A stretch of DNA of 64,000 nt from Phalacrocorax aristotelis (taxonomy: Eukaryota; Chordata; Aves; Suliformes; Phalacrocoracidae), in assembly GCF_949628215.1 (NCBI RefSeq), contig NC_134283.1:31536975-31600974 (forward strand), in the 5' to 3' direction. The position numbers and the translations under genes were made by a program. Positions 1 through 10,889 of this stretch are shown one piece after another. The notes beneath the pieces were generated by a model. That model saw nothing but the letters and a program-made list of their open reading frames with translations. It searched no databases and was not told the origin of the DNA. The number at the start of each line of letters is the position of its first letter. Positions within the stretch are counted from its first letter, which is position 1.

Positions 1-3000
1 CAGGCAAGAACAGAGTGTGATGACTGATGGGTTTCATCAGTACACAAATCCAGCTCCAGCAGATTTGTGATTAAACTGTAAAAATTGGCAATACTGGAAG
101 GAATTGATTTCATAAAAGATCTTATAGTCAGAGGAGTTTGGGACTAGTTACTCAGAGAGATAAGGACAAGGAGCCTCACCGAAAGACAAATTCATCCCGG
201 TTGCACAATGCTTTTGCTGCTGTGAACTGAGAGTAATTTTCAGTGGGCAGTACCTGAAACATGAAGTACATCTGGCTTACCCTGGTGTAACACAAGACTG
301 AACTTTGAATTTTTATGAACACAGAGAAACAGCTGCAGAAGTTAAAACTCACAATAATCCCCCTCAGTAAAGTATTTGGCCCAAAAAGGAGTATATAAAC
401 TCACAGGCTTTGTGCATCATTTCTCATGTATGCTATTCAGGTCTGCTACTTCTCAACACACATGGTGCAATAGCACATCCAGCAACGTATGTAACACTGG
501 ATTTAACAAAAGGATAAAACTTGCAAGTACTTCAGACATATACATCAATCCCACCTGACATAGCAGGTGGCCCTTCGAAGCACCTGCAGTTTATTTGTCC
601 TCAAGGTAACCTAGGAGGTCCAACATGACAAATCAGGGTAACATCGTAGCATGGAGTCACACCAGAAAGAAAAATAGACCTCATCCATTAAAAAGTCCTT
701 CACTGCCAGTCTTAACATTCGTGGTCACAGTTGCACTTTTCATGCTGTCAGTGAGCTCTGCAAAAGAGGTTCCAGGCTGTCAGAGGCCAGGAGGAGGCAG
801 CATCTGCAGCAAGAGCTAATAGGATAACCTTCACTGAAGCTGCGAATAAGCTGAGGATGATACAAACTGTTGAAAGTACCCTCCTTAGTGTTATGATATT
901 AAGTACTCTTAGTAAAGTAGTTGCTCCTTGGCTCAACAAAAATGTACATTTTCTAAATGGGAGACTGGGCCTAGAAGAGCATAAAATGTGTCTGATTCCA
1001 TTTTGAAAGGAGAGAGCACAGAGAACTTAGTTTGTAGCCTGCATCATGCTTTAATATACTACATGATGAAAGCTGTTATTATACTTCCAGGGTCCAATGC
1101 TGGCAATCCTTAATTACCCTGAGCAGCACTTCATTACTTGAATAAAATCATGGGGTTCAGCAGGTCTGTGTGTATGAAGTACCATTCAGACTGAGAGTTG
1201 CAGTTTGGCTTCAGTGCTAATTGCTCCCCATTTCTTCATATAACATGAGAGCTCCTAAATGCTTTTCCAAAGAAGCCAGAGAGAACATTGTGCATCTGTT
1301 CTTTTTTCATCTAAGAGAAATGCATCACTGCCCTTTACTGTCATTATCAAAATCTGTGTTTAAGCCCTGAGAGTGGCACATTCATTTTTACTGTTTAAGC
1401 TATTTTGGGCTGCTTTCAGTTTTGTCTAAGTTAGAATCTTGCAGTAGTTGGTTTGTTCTGGCCTCGCCTTCCATGATACATAGTGTGCAGCAGAGCTGGT
1501 CACTGAGTCTCTTACTGAATACTTGTTTCAAGGAATTGGATTTTTAGGTGTTGGAAAAAAAATCAAAAGAACAGCCCCATAGGGCAAATTTACTAGGACA
1601 GAGCTCTGAGCAGCGTTATATAGACCTCCAGACACAAAAAGAGTTCTAGGCAGTTGGGAATAGGTTTAATGTGGGCAATTGAGTTTGACATGGCTGGGAC
1701 TTAACATGATTGAAATCCACTTTAGAGCCCCTAGAACACGAAGATAAGTCAAATCTACCACTTGAAAATTATTTCTTTCATATCTTTTATTGGCAATACT
1801 ATGAACTTCTAGTTAATGGTGTAGCAGCTGCAAAATGTCCAGGTCACAGCTACAATTTGGGAAAACAAGAAGTTTAATTTGTTACCCAAAAAACCTGAGA
1901 CTGAGATGTTCCTTTGTCAGCGTAGTCCTGCCATCAGACATTCTCTTAAAGCATGGAGTAAGGACTGTTGCTCCTGGGGCTGGTTGCTAGCACAAGGGAA
2001 GCTGTGCTACATGAGAGTTCAGAATGTGAGATGAGACAAATTGCTTTCAGCTAGCACAGCAAGCTTCAGCAGGACCATAAAGGGACATTTTTCAGGGCAC
2101 CCAGAAGGAGTTGGGTATCACACTACTATTGAAAGACCACAAGTATTTAAGTAATGAACTCCTCCTTTGCACTTTGGAGGAGCAGAAAGGAGCACTAAAC
2201 AAGTAGTGTTTAAATGAACACCAGCCTGCTTTCAAAGTCATCTATGAGAGCTCTCAATCCTGGCCAGTCATTTTAAAATATTCATAGCCACAGACAAAAG
2301 CCTCTAAAGTCTCATCTTTATAGTCAGAGAGAAAAAGCCCATGCTGCTAGCTTTCCTGAAGGGCATTCCTGATGGACAGTTATCCAGATGTGTTCCAGCT
2401 CTGTGTGAAGTTGTCTCCTGCAAGATTCACTAAAATGTTTCTGTGGTCATGAGACCAGGCTGCAGGAAGTTAATCCTTGTCATCACCTTTGTGGCTCGCC
2501 TTGCAGCTTCAATTGGACAAATTATTCCTCACATCTCCTTTTCAGAAAAATAAACCGCTGTGTTGAGTTGTTAGCGCATAATGGCTGCCACGTTCCAGCC
2601 TGGGCAGATGGCTAACAGCAGTGAGTCATCAAATTGAATGTACAGGCACGATAGCTACGATTTACAAAACAGCCTAATCCTTATTTATTTCACTGGAGTT
2701 AAATACCTGAAACATTTACATTCTGCTGAAACCTATTACCTAGGGTACTGGTAGCTGTATGTTACATGCTGCAGGAACTTCAGCTTTACAAGATACCGAT
2801 TGTTGAGCAAGAACACTAACTGCAACATGATTTGCAATGCCAGCATGGTTAGGAACAGGGGAAGAATCACTGTAGATACAAAATTTTGAGCTGGTCTCAA
2901 AACAATGACAATTTTCAGACCAAATGTGAATAAATAAAAGTTTCATTCTTTCCATTTTAGTGTCCTTAAAAACTGCTTCCTTGAGGAGCCTGACCCATAA

Positions 3001-4862
3001 AGCACTCTGGGACAGAGATGGCAACAATTGTTGATGGTGGGTTTGTTTGTTGACAAACCAGAAACTCCAGGAGAAATTTCTTTGAACCATATCCACACAA
3101 GCTGTCTTATTGTTTTCAGTTGAGGTATTTGTATGAATAAACAAATTTTTATAAATATTTATATAAATATCTCTGAGTATGTAACCTAAGCAGTGGCAGA
3201 GCTGAGATGCAAATTGCCTTCCATGACAAAGACCAGATTATGTCCTACTGTATTTTTAATACCTTCTGTCTTCCCTCTTCAGCACTCTTATCAATTATTT
3301 ATTTGGTTATGGTCCCTAAACTGCCTAATGAGCAAGGACCAGAACACATTACGTCAAAAGATACTGACATAATAGCCAAAGAATATATGCAGATGAGAAG
3401 AGAGAGCAGCTGGCAAAATAAACAAGGAAATGAACTCTCTTAGTGTAAAATAACTGATTTTGGCTTCAGAATTGAAACTCACAACATGTCAGAGACCAAG
3501 AGAAACCTTTCTAATACAGGTCCTGCTTTCAGTTAAATTACTTCCTTGTTGAATGGCCTCAGATACATGGCTTCATATTGCTGAATCTAGATTTTTTTTC
3601 TGAAAGTATGATTCATCTTATCCAGCCCCTCTTGCATCTATTTTAGAACACATTTCACCAGTGATTTCAGATCTGTAAATCTATTCCAAATATTTCCTGT
3701 GATGTGTTGATAAATAAACAATAAACCCAAACCTACTAAACTTGAAGTCAGATATCATGGAGGTTCTGACCATTCATTTTCTTCAGATGCCCGATACAGA
3801 TGGCTCTCTCTCTAACACGTCACATCAATAGTATCACCTACTCACAGTGCTCCTTTCTTAAACAAGGTGACCTCTGAGAGGCACTCTGGGGTAAAAACTT
3901 TAGTCCTTTACGTTAGTCATCAAGGATTCAGAAGTTACTGCTCCATCCGACATACCAAACAGCCCCTGGAAGTACCTTGTTCACTAGTCATCTCACTGCC
4001 AGAGACACCATTTCTCCATATAAAAATTAAAATTATAAAATGGATTTAAAATCTGAGCAGAATACACCCCTCTCTGCTGCAGCCCTGATGACTAGGTAAG
4101 GTAACAGGAGAACAAGTTAGGAATACTTTTTAATTTGGTTTTAATCCAGTGAGTAAGATCCCAAACCCACACAGACCACCTATTTAATTGGTAAGAAGGT
4201 GTCATTAATACAGCCACATTTGAGATTATAACACACTTTGGCCTAAAAATGTAATAAGATTTCAGTTTATCTAATCCCAAAAGACTCTGTGGGAGGTACC
4301 AAGTCTTGGTTTTTTCCTCTTTTTTTTTTTGGCAGGGAAACTAAGGATTTGATTATATGTCATCGGGCACTCTGACGTTGCATGGTTTCATTATGTCACA
4401 GACCTCCTAAGTCCTTGTAGTTCACAGACAGCTCCATCATCTATTTACCTACAAATTAGCTTCACTTACACCAAAAATCTATCATGAATTGGATAAAGAC
4501 TGTCTCACGGAAGTGTTTTGCTATTTCTATGCCCTCTTTCAAGCAGCAAGGATCTCCTCTTCATCCCTTCCAGTACCCTGAGTGAAACAAGATGTTTGAA
4601 TTACTTTCTCTAGCCCCAGTTCAGTGCTTTTACTAGCAGAACAGCCAACTAATTTGCTGTAGAAAGAAGAGCACAATGAGATTCATCCCAAACTTCAGTG
4701 CATGCAACCCGGGACCTTGGGGTGCACCTTTCCGTAGTAAGATAATGCACAATGTAAAGTGGCATTAGATCTGTCACTGCATATGTTCAAGGAGGGCAGG
4801 CAGACTTATTAAAAAACAAATGACAGCTCGTTGGACTGAACAGGCATTTATTCTCCTGCAGG
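1..4862. other. Intergenic, no gene recognised
   Basis: AT-rich unique-looking sequence. All open frames are short (134 codons at most, at 2740-3144 minus) and lack recognisable domains. I saw no repeat family, tRNA-like fold or splice-bounded exon that I could support. Confidence 0.5.
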
Positions 4863-4867
4863 CCCTC
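4863..4867. repeat. Target-site duplication, left copy (ccctc)
   Basis: The five bases ccctc directly precede the LTR terminus TGTCG and recur immediately after the far LTR at 11369-11373. A perfect 5-bp duplication around a two-LTR element marks a single integration event. Confidence 0.9.
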
Positions 4868-5365
4868 TGTCGTGGTTTAGCGGCAGCTCAGCCCCACACA
4901 GTCGCTCGCTCACTCCCCCACCGGTAGATGGGGGAGAGAATCAGAAGGGTAACGCTCGTGGGTTGGGATAAGAACAGTTTAATAATGAAAATTAAAAGAA
5001 ACAACAGTAGAAATGCAATGTAAAGGAGAACAACGAGAGGCGCAAAGCCCCGGGGGAGGGGGGAAGGGAGGGGAGAGGGGGAACGAACCGCCGGAACAAA
5101 CCGCACGCGCCGCAGCCGCTCGCCGCCCGCCGACCCGACGCCGCGCCGCCTGCGCGCTGCCACTGCCCCCCCTCAATATACTGGTCATGGTGTCACATGG
5201 TATGGAATGAACCTGCCATTGGCCAGTCGGGGTCAGCCGCCCCCACCATGGCCCTGCCCCTCCCAGCCCCCCCTGCCACGCCACGCGGCAGAGCGCGGGA
5301 AGCTGGAAAGGTAGCTGACCCCCACAGTGAGGAGAATTAACCCCTTCTCAGCCAAAACCAGCACA
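4868..5365 (-). repeat. ERV 3' LTR
   Basis: 498 bp, bounded by TG...CA on the plus strand and matching 10890-11368. It carries an ATTAAA poly(A) signal (plus tttaat at 4978-4983). It has a purine-rich block around 5050-5092 with several G runs on the plus strand, of which 19 bp are absent from the other LTR. The very high CpG content of the 5100-5160 segment has not decayed, again pointing to youth. Confidence 0.93.
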
Positions 5366-5381
5366 TTCTCCACCCCTTATT
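5366..5381 (-). promoter_or_regulatory. Polypurine tract of the ERV
   Basis: Read on the minus strand this is AATAAGGGGTGGAGAA directly abutting the 3' LTR terminus TGTGCTGG. That is the position and composition expected for the plus-strand primer of reverse transcription. Confidence 0.8.
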
Positions 5382-5769
5382 CCATACCACTTACACCATG
5401 CCCAGGTCCCATATGATGCAATACAACCGTACCAACCACCACCCCTCCCCTTCCCATCCTTTAACATAATACACAGACATCATTCCCTTAGTTCATGGAT
5501 CTTCCCTGTAAAATGTCCATTAAAATGTCCATTGAGTTCACGCAGTCCATGACTCTGGGCTCCATCTGTTGTATCAGTCTTTCCGGGTGGGAGAGATGGT
5601 GTGTGGCGTTGGGTTGCTGCATACCGAGTCAGTCATCGTTCCATCACTGCTGCACGGCTTGTTTCATAGTTGACCTTCCATGGGTTGGGAGGCTCGTACT
5701 CTGATATCATTGATACAACACAGAGGTGACACACAATATTATATAGCAGTTCACATTGTGCCATTCAGT
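5382..5769 (-). other. Region between pol and 3' LTR, no env
   Basis: About 390 bp with no long minus-strand frame and no surface or transmembrane envelope signature. The element therefore appears to be a natural gag-pol retroelement, or to have lost env. Nothing else recognised. Confidence 0.6.
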
Positions 5770-8700
5770 TCATTGACTGTTTTCACCCAAAATCAAATCC
5801 CCTTGAGGCACACATCGGATTTCTCCATCCTCCCGCATCACCCACCAAGTGCACCCAGGTCCTCGAGCAAAAACAATCCCACGAATGGGTTTGCCTTTGC
5901 CAGAGGCAGGAAGAACCCAGACTGTTTTGCCCAGCATACTTTTTGTGTGCACTACAGGGACTCTATCCCCTTCCACAGTATGTAGGATTTCTGACTGGGC
6001 AGGGCCAGCTCGGTTGGCAGATCCCCTCGTGTTGACTAACCACGTGGCTTTTGCTAAATGTGTATCCCAGTGCTTGAATGTCCCACCCCCCATTGCTCTC
6101 AGTGTGGTTTTTAACAGTCCATTGTACCTTTCAATTTTCCCAGAGGCTGGTGCGTGATAGGGGATGTGATACACCCACTCAATGCCGTGCTCTTTGGCCC
6201 AGGTGTCTATGAGGCTATTTCGGAAATGAGTCCCATTGTCTGACTCAATCCTCTCTGGGGTGCCATGTCGCCACAGGACTTGTTTCTCAAGACCCAGGAT
6301 AGTGTTCCGGGCAGTGGCGTGGGGGACAGGATATGTTTCCAGCCAGCCAGTCGTTGTTTCTACCATTGTAAGCACATGGCGCTTGCCTTGGCGGGTCTGT
6401 GGGAGTGTGATATAGTCAATTTGCCAGGCCTCCCCATATTTATATTTCAGCCATCGTCCCCCATACCACAGAGGCTTTACCCGCTTCGCTTGCTTGATTG
6501 CAGCGCATGTGTCACATTCGTGGATAACCTGTGCAATAATATCCATGGTCAAGTCCACCCCTCGATCACGAGCCCACCTGTATGTTGCATCTCTCCCTTG
6601 ATGGCCTGAGGTGTCATGGGCCCACCGAGCTAGAAATAGTTCACCCTTATGCTGCCAGTCCAGATCCACCTCAGCCACTTCAATCTTGGCAGCCCGATCT
6701 ACCTGCTGGTTGTTTCGATGTTCTTCAGTGGCCCGACTCTTGGGGACGTGAGCATCCACATGCCGTACCTTTACAACCAGTTTCTCTACCCGGGCAGCAA
6801 TATCTTGCCACAATGTGGCAGCCCAGATGGGTTTGCCTCTGCGCTGCCAGTTGCTTTGCTTCCATTGCTGCAGCCAGCCCCACAAGGCATTTGCCACCAT
6901 CCAGGAGTCAGTATAGAGATAGAGCACTGGCCACTTTTCCCGTTCAGCGATGTCTAAGGCCAGCTGGATGGCCTTTACCTCTGCAAACTGGCTCGATTCA
7001 CCTTCTCCTTCAGCAGTTTCTGCTACTTGTCGTGTAGGACTCCATACAGCAGCCTTCCATCTCCGGTGCTTTCCCACAAGGCGACAGGACCCATCAGTGA
7101 ACAGGGCATATTGCTTCTCATCTTCTGGCAGTTTGTTATACAGTGGGGCTTCTTCAGCACGTGTCACCTCCTCCTCTGGTGATAATCCAAAATCTTTGCC
7201 TTCTGGCCAGTCCATAATCACTTCCAAGATTCCTGGGCGACTGGGGTTTCCTACTCGAGCCCGCTGGGTGATCAGTGCAACCCATTTACTCCACGTAGCA
7301 TCAGTTGCATGGTGTGTAGAGGGGATGTTTCCTTTGAACATCCAGCCCAGCACTGGCAGTCGGGGTGCCAGGAGCAACTGTGCTTCAGTACCAACCACTT
7401 CTGAAGCAGCTCGAACCCCTTCATATGCTGCCAATATCTCTTTTTCAGTTGGAGTATAGCGGGCTTCAGACCCTCTGTATCCCCGACTCCAAAACCCTAG
7501 GGGTCGACCCCGGGTCTCCCCAGGTGCTTTCTGCCAGAGACTCCAGGTAGGGCCATTCTCCCCGGCTGCAGTGTAGAGCACATTTTTTACATCTTGTCCT
7601 GCCCGGACTGGCCCAAGAGCTACTGCATGGACTATTTCTCGTTTAATCTGTTCAAAGGCTTGTCGTTGCTCAGGGCCCCATTTGAAATCATTCTTTTTCC
7701 GGGTCACTTGATAGAGAGGGCTCACGATCAGACTGTAATTTGGAATATGCATTCTCCAAAAACCCACAACGCCCAAGAAAGCTTGTGTTTCCTTTTTGCT
7801 AGTTGGTGGAGACATGGCTGCTATTTTGTTGATCACATCCATTGGAATCTGACGACGACCGTCTTGCCATTTAATTCCTAAGAACTGGATTTCTCGTGCA
7901 GGTCCCTTCACCTTACTTTGTTTTATGGCAAAACCAGCTTTCAGAAGGATTTGGACTATTTTCTCACCTTTCTCAAAAACTTCTTCTGCTGTGCTGCCCC
8001 ACACAATGATGTCATCAATGTATTGAAGGTGTTCTGGAGCTTCTCCCTGTTCCAGTACAGTCTGAATCAGTCCATGGCAAATGGTAGGACTGTGTTTCCA
8101 CCCCTGGGGCAGTCGATTCCAGGTGTACTGGACGCCCCTCCATGTGAAAGCAAACTGTGGCCTGCACTCTGCTGCCAGAGGGATTGAGAAGAATGCATTA
8201 GCAATATCAATTGTGGCATACCACTTGGCCGCCTTTGACTCCAGTTCGTATTGAAGTTCTAGCATGTCTGGCACAGCAGCACTCAACGGTGGAGTGACTT
8301 CATTCAGGCCACGATAGTCTACTGTTAGTCTCCACTCTCCATTAGACTTCCGGACTGGCCATATGGGACTGTTAAAGGGTGAGTGGGTCTTACTGATGAC
8401 TCCTTGGCTCCTCAGTTGGTGAATGAGTTTATGGATGGGGATCAGAGAGTCTCTGTTGGTGCGATATTGCCGCCGGTGCACTGTTGTGGTGGCGATTGGC
8501 ACCTGTTGTTCTTTGACCTTCAGCAACCCCACCACAGAAGGGTCCTTTGAGAGACCGGGCAAGGTAGACAGCTGTTCAGTTTCCTCCGTCTCCAAGGCAG
8601 CTACACCAAAAGCCCACTTGTAACCTTTTGGGTCCTTGAAATACCCTCTCCTGAGGTAGTCTATACCAAGGATGCACGGAGCCTCTGGGCCAGTCACAAT

Positions 8701-8955
8701 GGGGTGCTTCTGCCACTCATTGCCAGTTAGGCTCACTTCGGCCTCCAATACAGTTAGCTCTTGAGATCCCCCTGTCACTCCAGCAATGCTGATGGGTTCT
8801 GCCCCTATATAGTTTGATGGCATTAAGGTGCACTGTGCGCCGGTGTCCACTAAAGCTTTATACTGCTGTGGGTCGGACGTGCCAGGCCATCGGATCCACA
8901 CAGTCCAGTAAGCCCGGTTATCCCTTTCCTCCACCCGGCTGGAGGCAGGGCCCCT
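5770..8955 (-). CDS. pol: ERV pol: protease, RT, RNase H, integrase
   Basis: The open frame continues from the gag amber codon to a TGA at 5770-5772. Numbering from the GTG codon at 8934, the aspartic protease DTG is at 30-32. RT motifs are LPQGWKHSP (275-283) and the catalytic YIDD (305-308). RNase H acidic residues are D614, E652, D676 and D746. Integrase shows the H773/H778/C807/C810 zinc site, the D840, D899, E935 triad and a basic C-terminal domain. All key residues look intact. The first in-frame ATG is codon 38, already beyond the protease active site, so independent initiation is unlikely. Expression as a Gag-Pol fusion by amber suppression is the simple reading. YIDD replaces the commoner YMDD. 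Confidence 0.93.
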   Translation of the reverse strand, partial: RGPASSRVEERDNRAYWTVWIRWPGTSDPQQYKALVDTGAQCTLMPSNYIGAEPISIAGVTGGSQELTVLEAEVSLTGNEWQKHPIVTGPEAPCILGIDYLRRGYFKDPKGYKWAFGVAALETEETEQLSTLPGLSKDPSVVGLLKVKEQQVPIATTTVHRRQYRTNRDSLIPIHKLIHQLRSQGVISKTHSPFNSPIWPVRKSNGEWRLTVDYRGLNEVTPPLSAAVPDMLELQYELESKAAKWYATIDIANAFFSIPLAAECRPQFAFTWRGVQYTWNRLPQGWKHSPTICHGLIQTVLEQGEAPEHLQYIDDIIVWGSTAEEVFEKGEKIVQILLKAGFAIKQSKVKGPAREIQFLGIKWQDGRRQIPMDVINKIAAMSPPTSKKETQAFLGVVGFWRMHIPNYSLIVSPLYQVTRKKNDFKWGPEQRQAFEQIKREIVHAVALGPVRAGQDVKNVLYTAAGENGPTWSLWQKAPGETRGRPLGFWSRGYRGSEARYTPTEKEILAAYEGVRAASEVVGTEAQLLLAPRLPVLGWMFKGNIPSTHHATDATWSKWVALITQRARVGNPSRPGILEVIMDWPEGKDFGLSPEEEVTRAEEAPLYNKLPEDEKQYALFTDGSCRLVGKHRRWKAAVWSPTRQVAETAEGEGESSQFAEVKAIQLALDIAEREKWPVLYLYTDSWMVANALWGWLQQWKQSNWQRRGKPIWAATLWQDIAARVEKLVVKVRHVDAHVPKSRATEEHRNNQQVDRAAKIEVAEVDLDWQHKGELFLARWAHDTSGHQGRDATYRWARDRGVDLTMDIIAQVIHECDTCAAIKQAKRVKPLWYGGRWLKYKYGEAWQIDYITLPQTRQGKRHVLTMVETTTGWLETYPVPHATARNTILGLEKQVLWRHGTPERIESDNGTHFRNSLIDTWAKEHGIEWVYHIPYHAPASGKIERYNGLLKTTLRAMGGGTFKHWDTHLAKATWLVNTRGSANRAGPAQSEILHTVEGDRVPVVHTKSMLGKTVWVLPASGKGKPIRGIVFARGPGCTWWVMREDGEIRCVPQGDLILGENSQ

Positions 8956-8958
8956 CTA
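8914..8958 (-). promoter_or_regulatory. Putative gag-pol amber readthrough signal
   Basis: gag ends GAC TAG (TAG at 8956-8958) and pol continues in the same frame. Ten nucleotides after the UAG, CCUCCA (8940-8945) can pair with UGGAGG (8928-8933) around the six-base loop GCCGGG. The CCGG within that loop (8935-8938) can pair with a second CCGG at 8914-8917, giving an H-type pseudoknot. Murine leukaemia virus uses an in-frame UAG plus an 8-nt spacer and pseudoknot. The similarity of layout is seen here, the function is inferred. Confidence 0.6.
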
Positions 8959-10824
8959 GTCCTGATCATGGCAGTCACAACTCACTTCCTGTAAATGTGA
9001 ATCAGGAGTCCCTCTATTACACTTAGAAATAAAATCTGCGCTTCTACTCCTCTGTCTGGGGACTTGCTCGCTGGAAACTGGAGCAGCAGCTTTCCTGGAA
9101 GAGCCTCCCTGAGTGACTGTTCTTCCTTGCAGTTCATGTACTCGTGCCTGTAGGGTCGAAGTAGGCTTGCCATCCCACCTCATCATGTCCTCTCCGTGGT
9201 CACGCAGGTAGAACCATAGGGTGGCCCGTGGTGTGTATCCCCTTCTTTGAGCCAAAGGACGCTTATTCCTAACAGCTGAGACACTGCTCTGTCGAGGTGG
9301 GGAGTAGGACAGATCTTCTTTGAGTTGCTGGACCTCTTGGGATAGTTTCTCCACAGCAGAGACAAGCGAAGAAGAGATATTTGTGTCATAATCCCGGAGT
9401 CTATCTATCACCTCTGCCACCGTTGGTGTCTCGTCATCTTTCCAGGACATCACTGCCAATGAGTTTGCATGCGAAGATGGTGCGCTCCGTACAAACTTCC
9501 GCCACATGGGTCGTGTGCACTCGGCTTCATCTGGATCTTTGGATGACCGTTGATCATCCAGGTCACCATAAATCACCTCAAACACAGCTAATTCCCTGAG
9601 ATACTGGATGCCTTTCTCCATAGTTGTCCATTTTCCTGGGCGATATGTAACATCTTCTTTAAAGGGATACCTTTCCTTCACTCCAGACAGGAGTCGCCTC
9701 CAGAGGCTGAGGGCTTGTGGTTTTTTTCCAATTGCTTTGTCAACGCCCCCTTCCCCAGAAAGGGATCCCAATTGTTTGGCTTCTTTTCCCTCTAGTTCCA
9801 GGCTACTGGCCCCATTATCCCAGCATCGGAGCAGCCAGGTGGCAATGTGCTCACCTGAACGACGGCTATAATCTTTTCGCATATCTCGCAACTCGCTTAA
9901 GGACAGGGATCGGGTGGTCTCTATTTCATTTATTACTTCTCCCTCCTCTCCCCGCGATGGCCCTGGTTCTTCATCATCCCGTTCTAAACGAGTTGATGTC
10001 CGCTTCCAATATTTCGTCTTATGTATGGGGGCAACTGATACTGGTACGGGTTTATTTTCTGAGCTAGCTCCGGTACTTGTTGTGGGGGTTTGAGTGGCTG
10101 CAGTGCCTGTTGTCAGGGCTGGATTGTCTACAGTGCCAGTCACTTTGCATTTCAATCCAGAGACATTCTCTTCCCCCTGGGGGCACTGAATACTGTTGAG
10201 CAGGGCTCGGTATGCATGGGCCAGACCCCAGCACGTTGCAGTTATCTGTGTCTCTCTGGAGTTCCCAGCGTAACAACATACTTTCTCCAAATATTCTACT
10301 AGTTTTTTAGGATTCTGCACTTGCTCGGGGGTGAAACTCCAAAACACTGGGGGTGCCCACTGCCCTAGGTATTTGCCCATGCTATCCCACGTGCCCTGCC
10401 ACTCGTAACTATCAAGCCTCGGGGCAGATTTCTGGGTGATATTCTTAAGTTGCTTAGTCAAAACCAAAACAACATGCCCAAAAACTAACAATGACTGCAC
10501 CTTAACCACCCAAGGATGTTCAAGATACAAAAACGTTGTTGTAACAAAGGCACAGACATCATAGAACAAAGTTGCAAAGGTATTATTCTGTATTTCCTCC
10601 ATATAAAATCTCTCAGAGGAGGAGGTATAATTGCTAATTGCCTCAACAAGGTGGTATCCGAAGTACAGTAACGGTTTCAGCAAAAACCCCAAATACCAGA
10701 TAAAGCTGAAAACGAGTGTTTGTATAACAAATCTCGTAGGCAAAACATTACTAATCACAGCAGAACACAGCAGACTCAAACAACCAACACCGATTTTTAA
10801 CACCAACTGCAAAAAGGACAACAT
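8956..10824 (-). CDS. gag: ERV gag with hydrophobic N-terminus
   Basis: 622 codons from the first internal ATG (10824, context CACCATGT), which lies 40 nt after the primer binding site. The frame is open further upstream, but the only earlier Met lies in the LTR. Residues roughly 4-28, 32-60, 82-101 and 105-123 are strongly hydrophobic and could be membrane segments. They are followed by a Ser/Thr/Pro-rich acidic linker (about 235-300) and a capsid-like helical region (about 305-480). A short coiled coil lies near 484-505, then a basic tail. There is no N-terminal Met-Gly myristoylation signal and no CCHC zinc knuckle; the last Cys residues (near 603-620) do not form one. It ends at an amber codon in frame with pol. 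Confidence 0.85.
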   Translation of the reverse strand: MLSFLQLVLKIGVGCLSLLCSAVISNVLPTRFVIQTLVFSFIWYLGFLLKPLLYFGYHLVEAISNYTSSSERFYMEEIQNNTFATLFYDVCAFVTTTFLYLEHPWVVKVQSLLVFGHVVLVLTKQLKNITQKSAPRLDSYEWQGTWDSMGKYLGQWAPPVFWSFTPEQVQNPKKLVEYLEKVCCYAGNSRETQITATCWGLAHAYRALLNSIQCPQGEENVSGLKCKVTGTVDNPALTTGTAATQTPTTSTGASSENKPVPVSVAPIHKTKYWKRTSTRLERDDEEPGPSRGEEGEVINEIETTRSLSLSELRDMRKDYSRRSGEHIATWLLRCWDNGASSLELEGKEAKQLGSLSGEGGVDKAIGKKPQALSLWRRLLSGVKERYPFKEDVTYRPGKWTTMEKGIQYLRELAVFEVIYGDLDDQRSSKDPDEAECTRPMWRKFVRSAPSSHANSLAVMSWKDDETPTVAEVIDRLRDYDTNISSSLVSAVEKLSQEVQQLKEDLSYSPPRQSSVSAVRNKRPLAQRRGYTPRATLWFYLRDHGEDMMRWDGKPTSTLQARVHELQGRTVTQGGSSRKAAAPVSSEQVPRQRSRSADFISKCNRGTPDSHLQEVSCDCHDQD

Positions 10825-10864
10825 GGTGCTGGGACCAGCAGCTGTTGTTATCTCCAACCCTCGA

Positions 10865-10882
10865 GCCCCACGTTGGGCGCCA
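10865..10882 (-). promoter_or_regulatory. Primer binding site, tRNA-Lys1,2 type
   Basis: On the minus strand the 18 bases TGGCGCCCAACGTGGGGC begin 7 nt downstream of the 5' LTR. This is the sequence known from foamy viruses and Mason-Pfizer monkey virus, complementary to tRNA-Lys1,2. Mammalian ERV-L classically uses a Leu primer, so the choice is worth noting. Confidence 0.88.
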
Positions 10883-10889
10883 AAAAGAC

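Noticed and set aside
2740..3144. 134-codon minus frame
   Set aside because: No domain, low-complexity composition and no splice or promoter context.
5013..5284. Open frames within the LTRs
   Set aside because: GC-rich LTR sequence with few stops; the same frames recur in both LTRs and have no retroviral accessory-gene features I know.
5382..5769. A hidden env or dUTPase between pol and the 3' LTR
   Set aside because: Too short and without an adequate open frame on the minus strand.
5849..7459. Several plus-strand frames of 100-169 codons across the ERV
   Set aside because: They are antisense shadows of intact minus-strand pol; their content follows from the pol codons.
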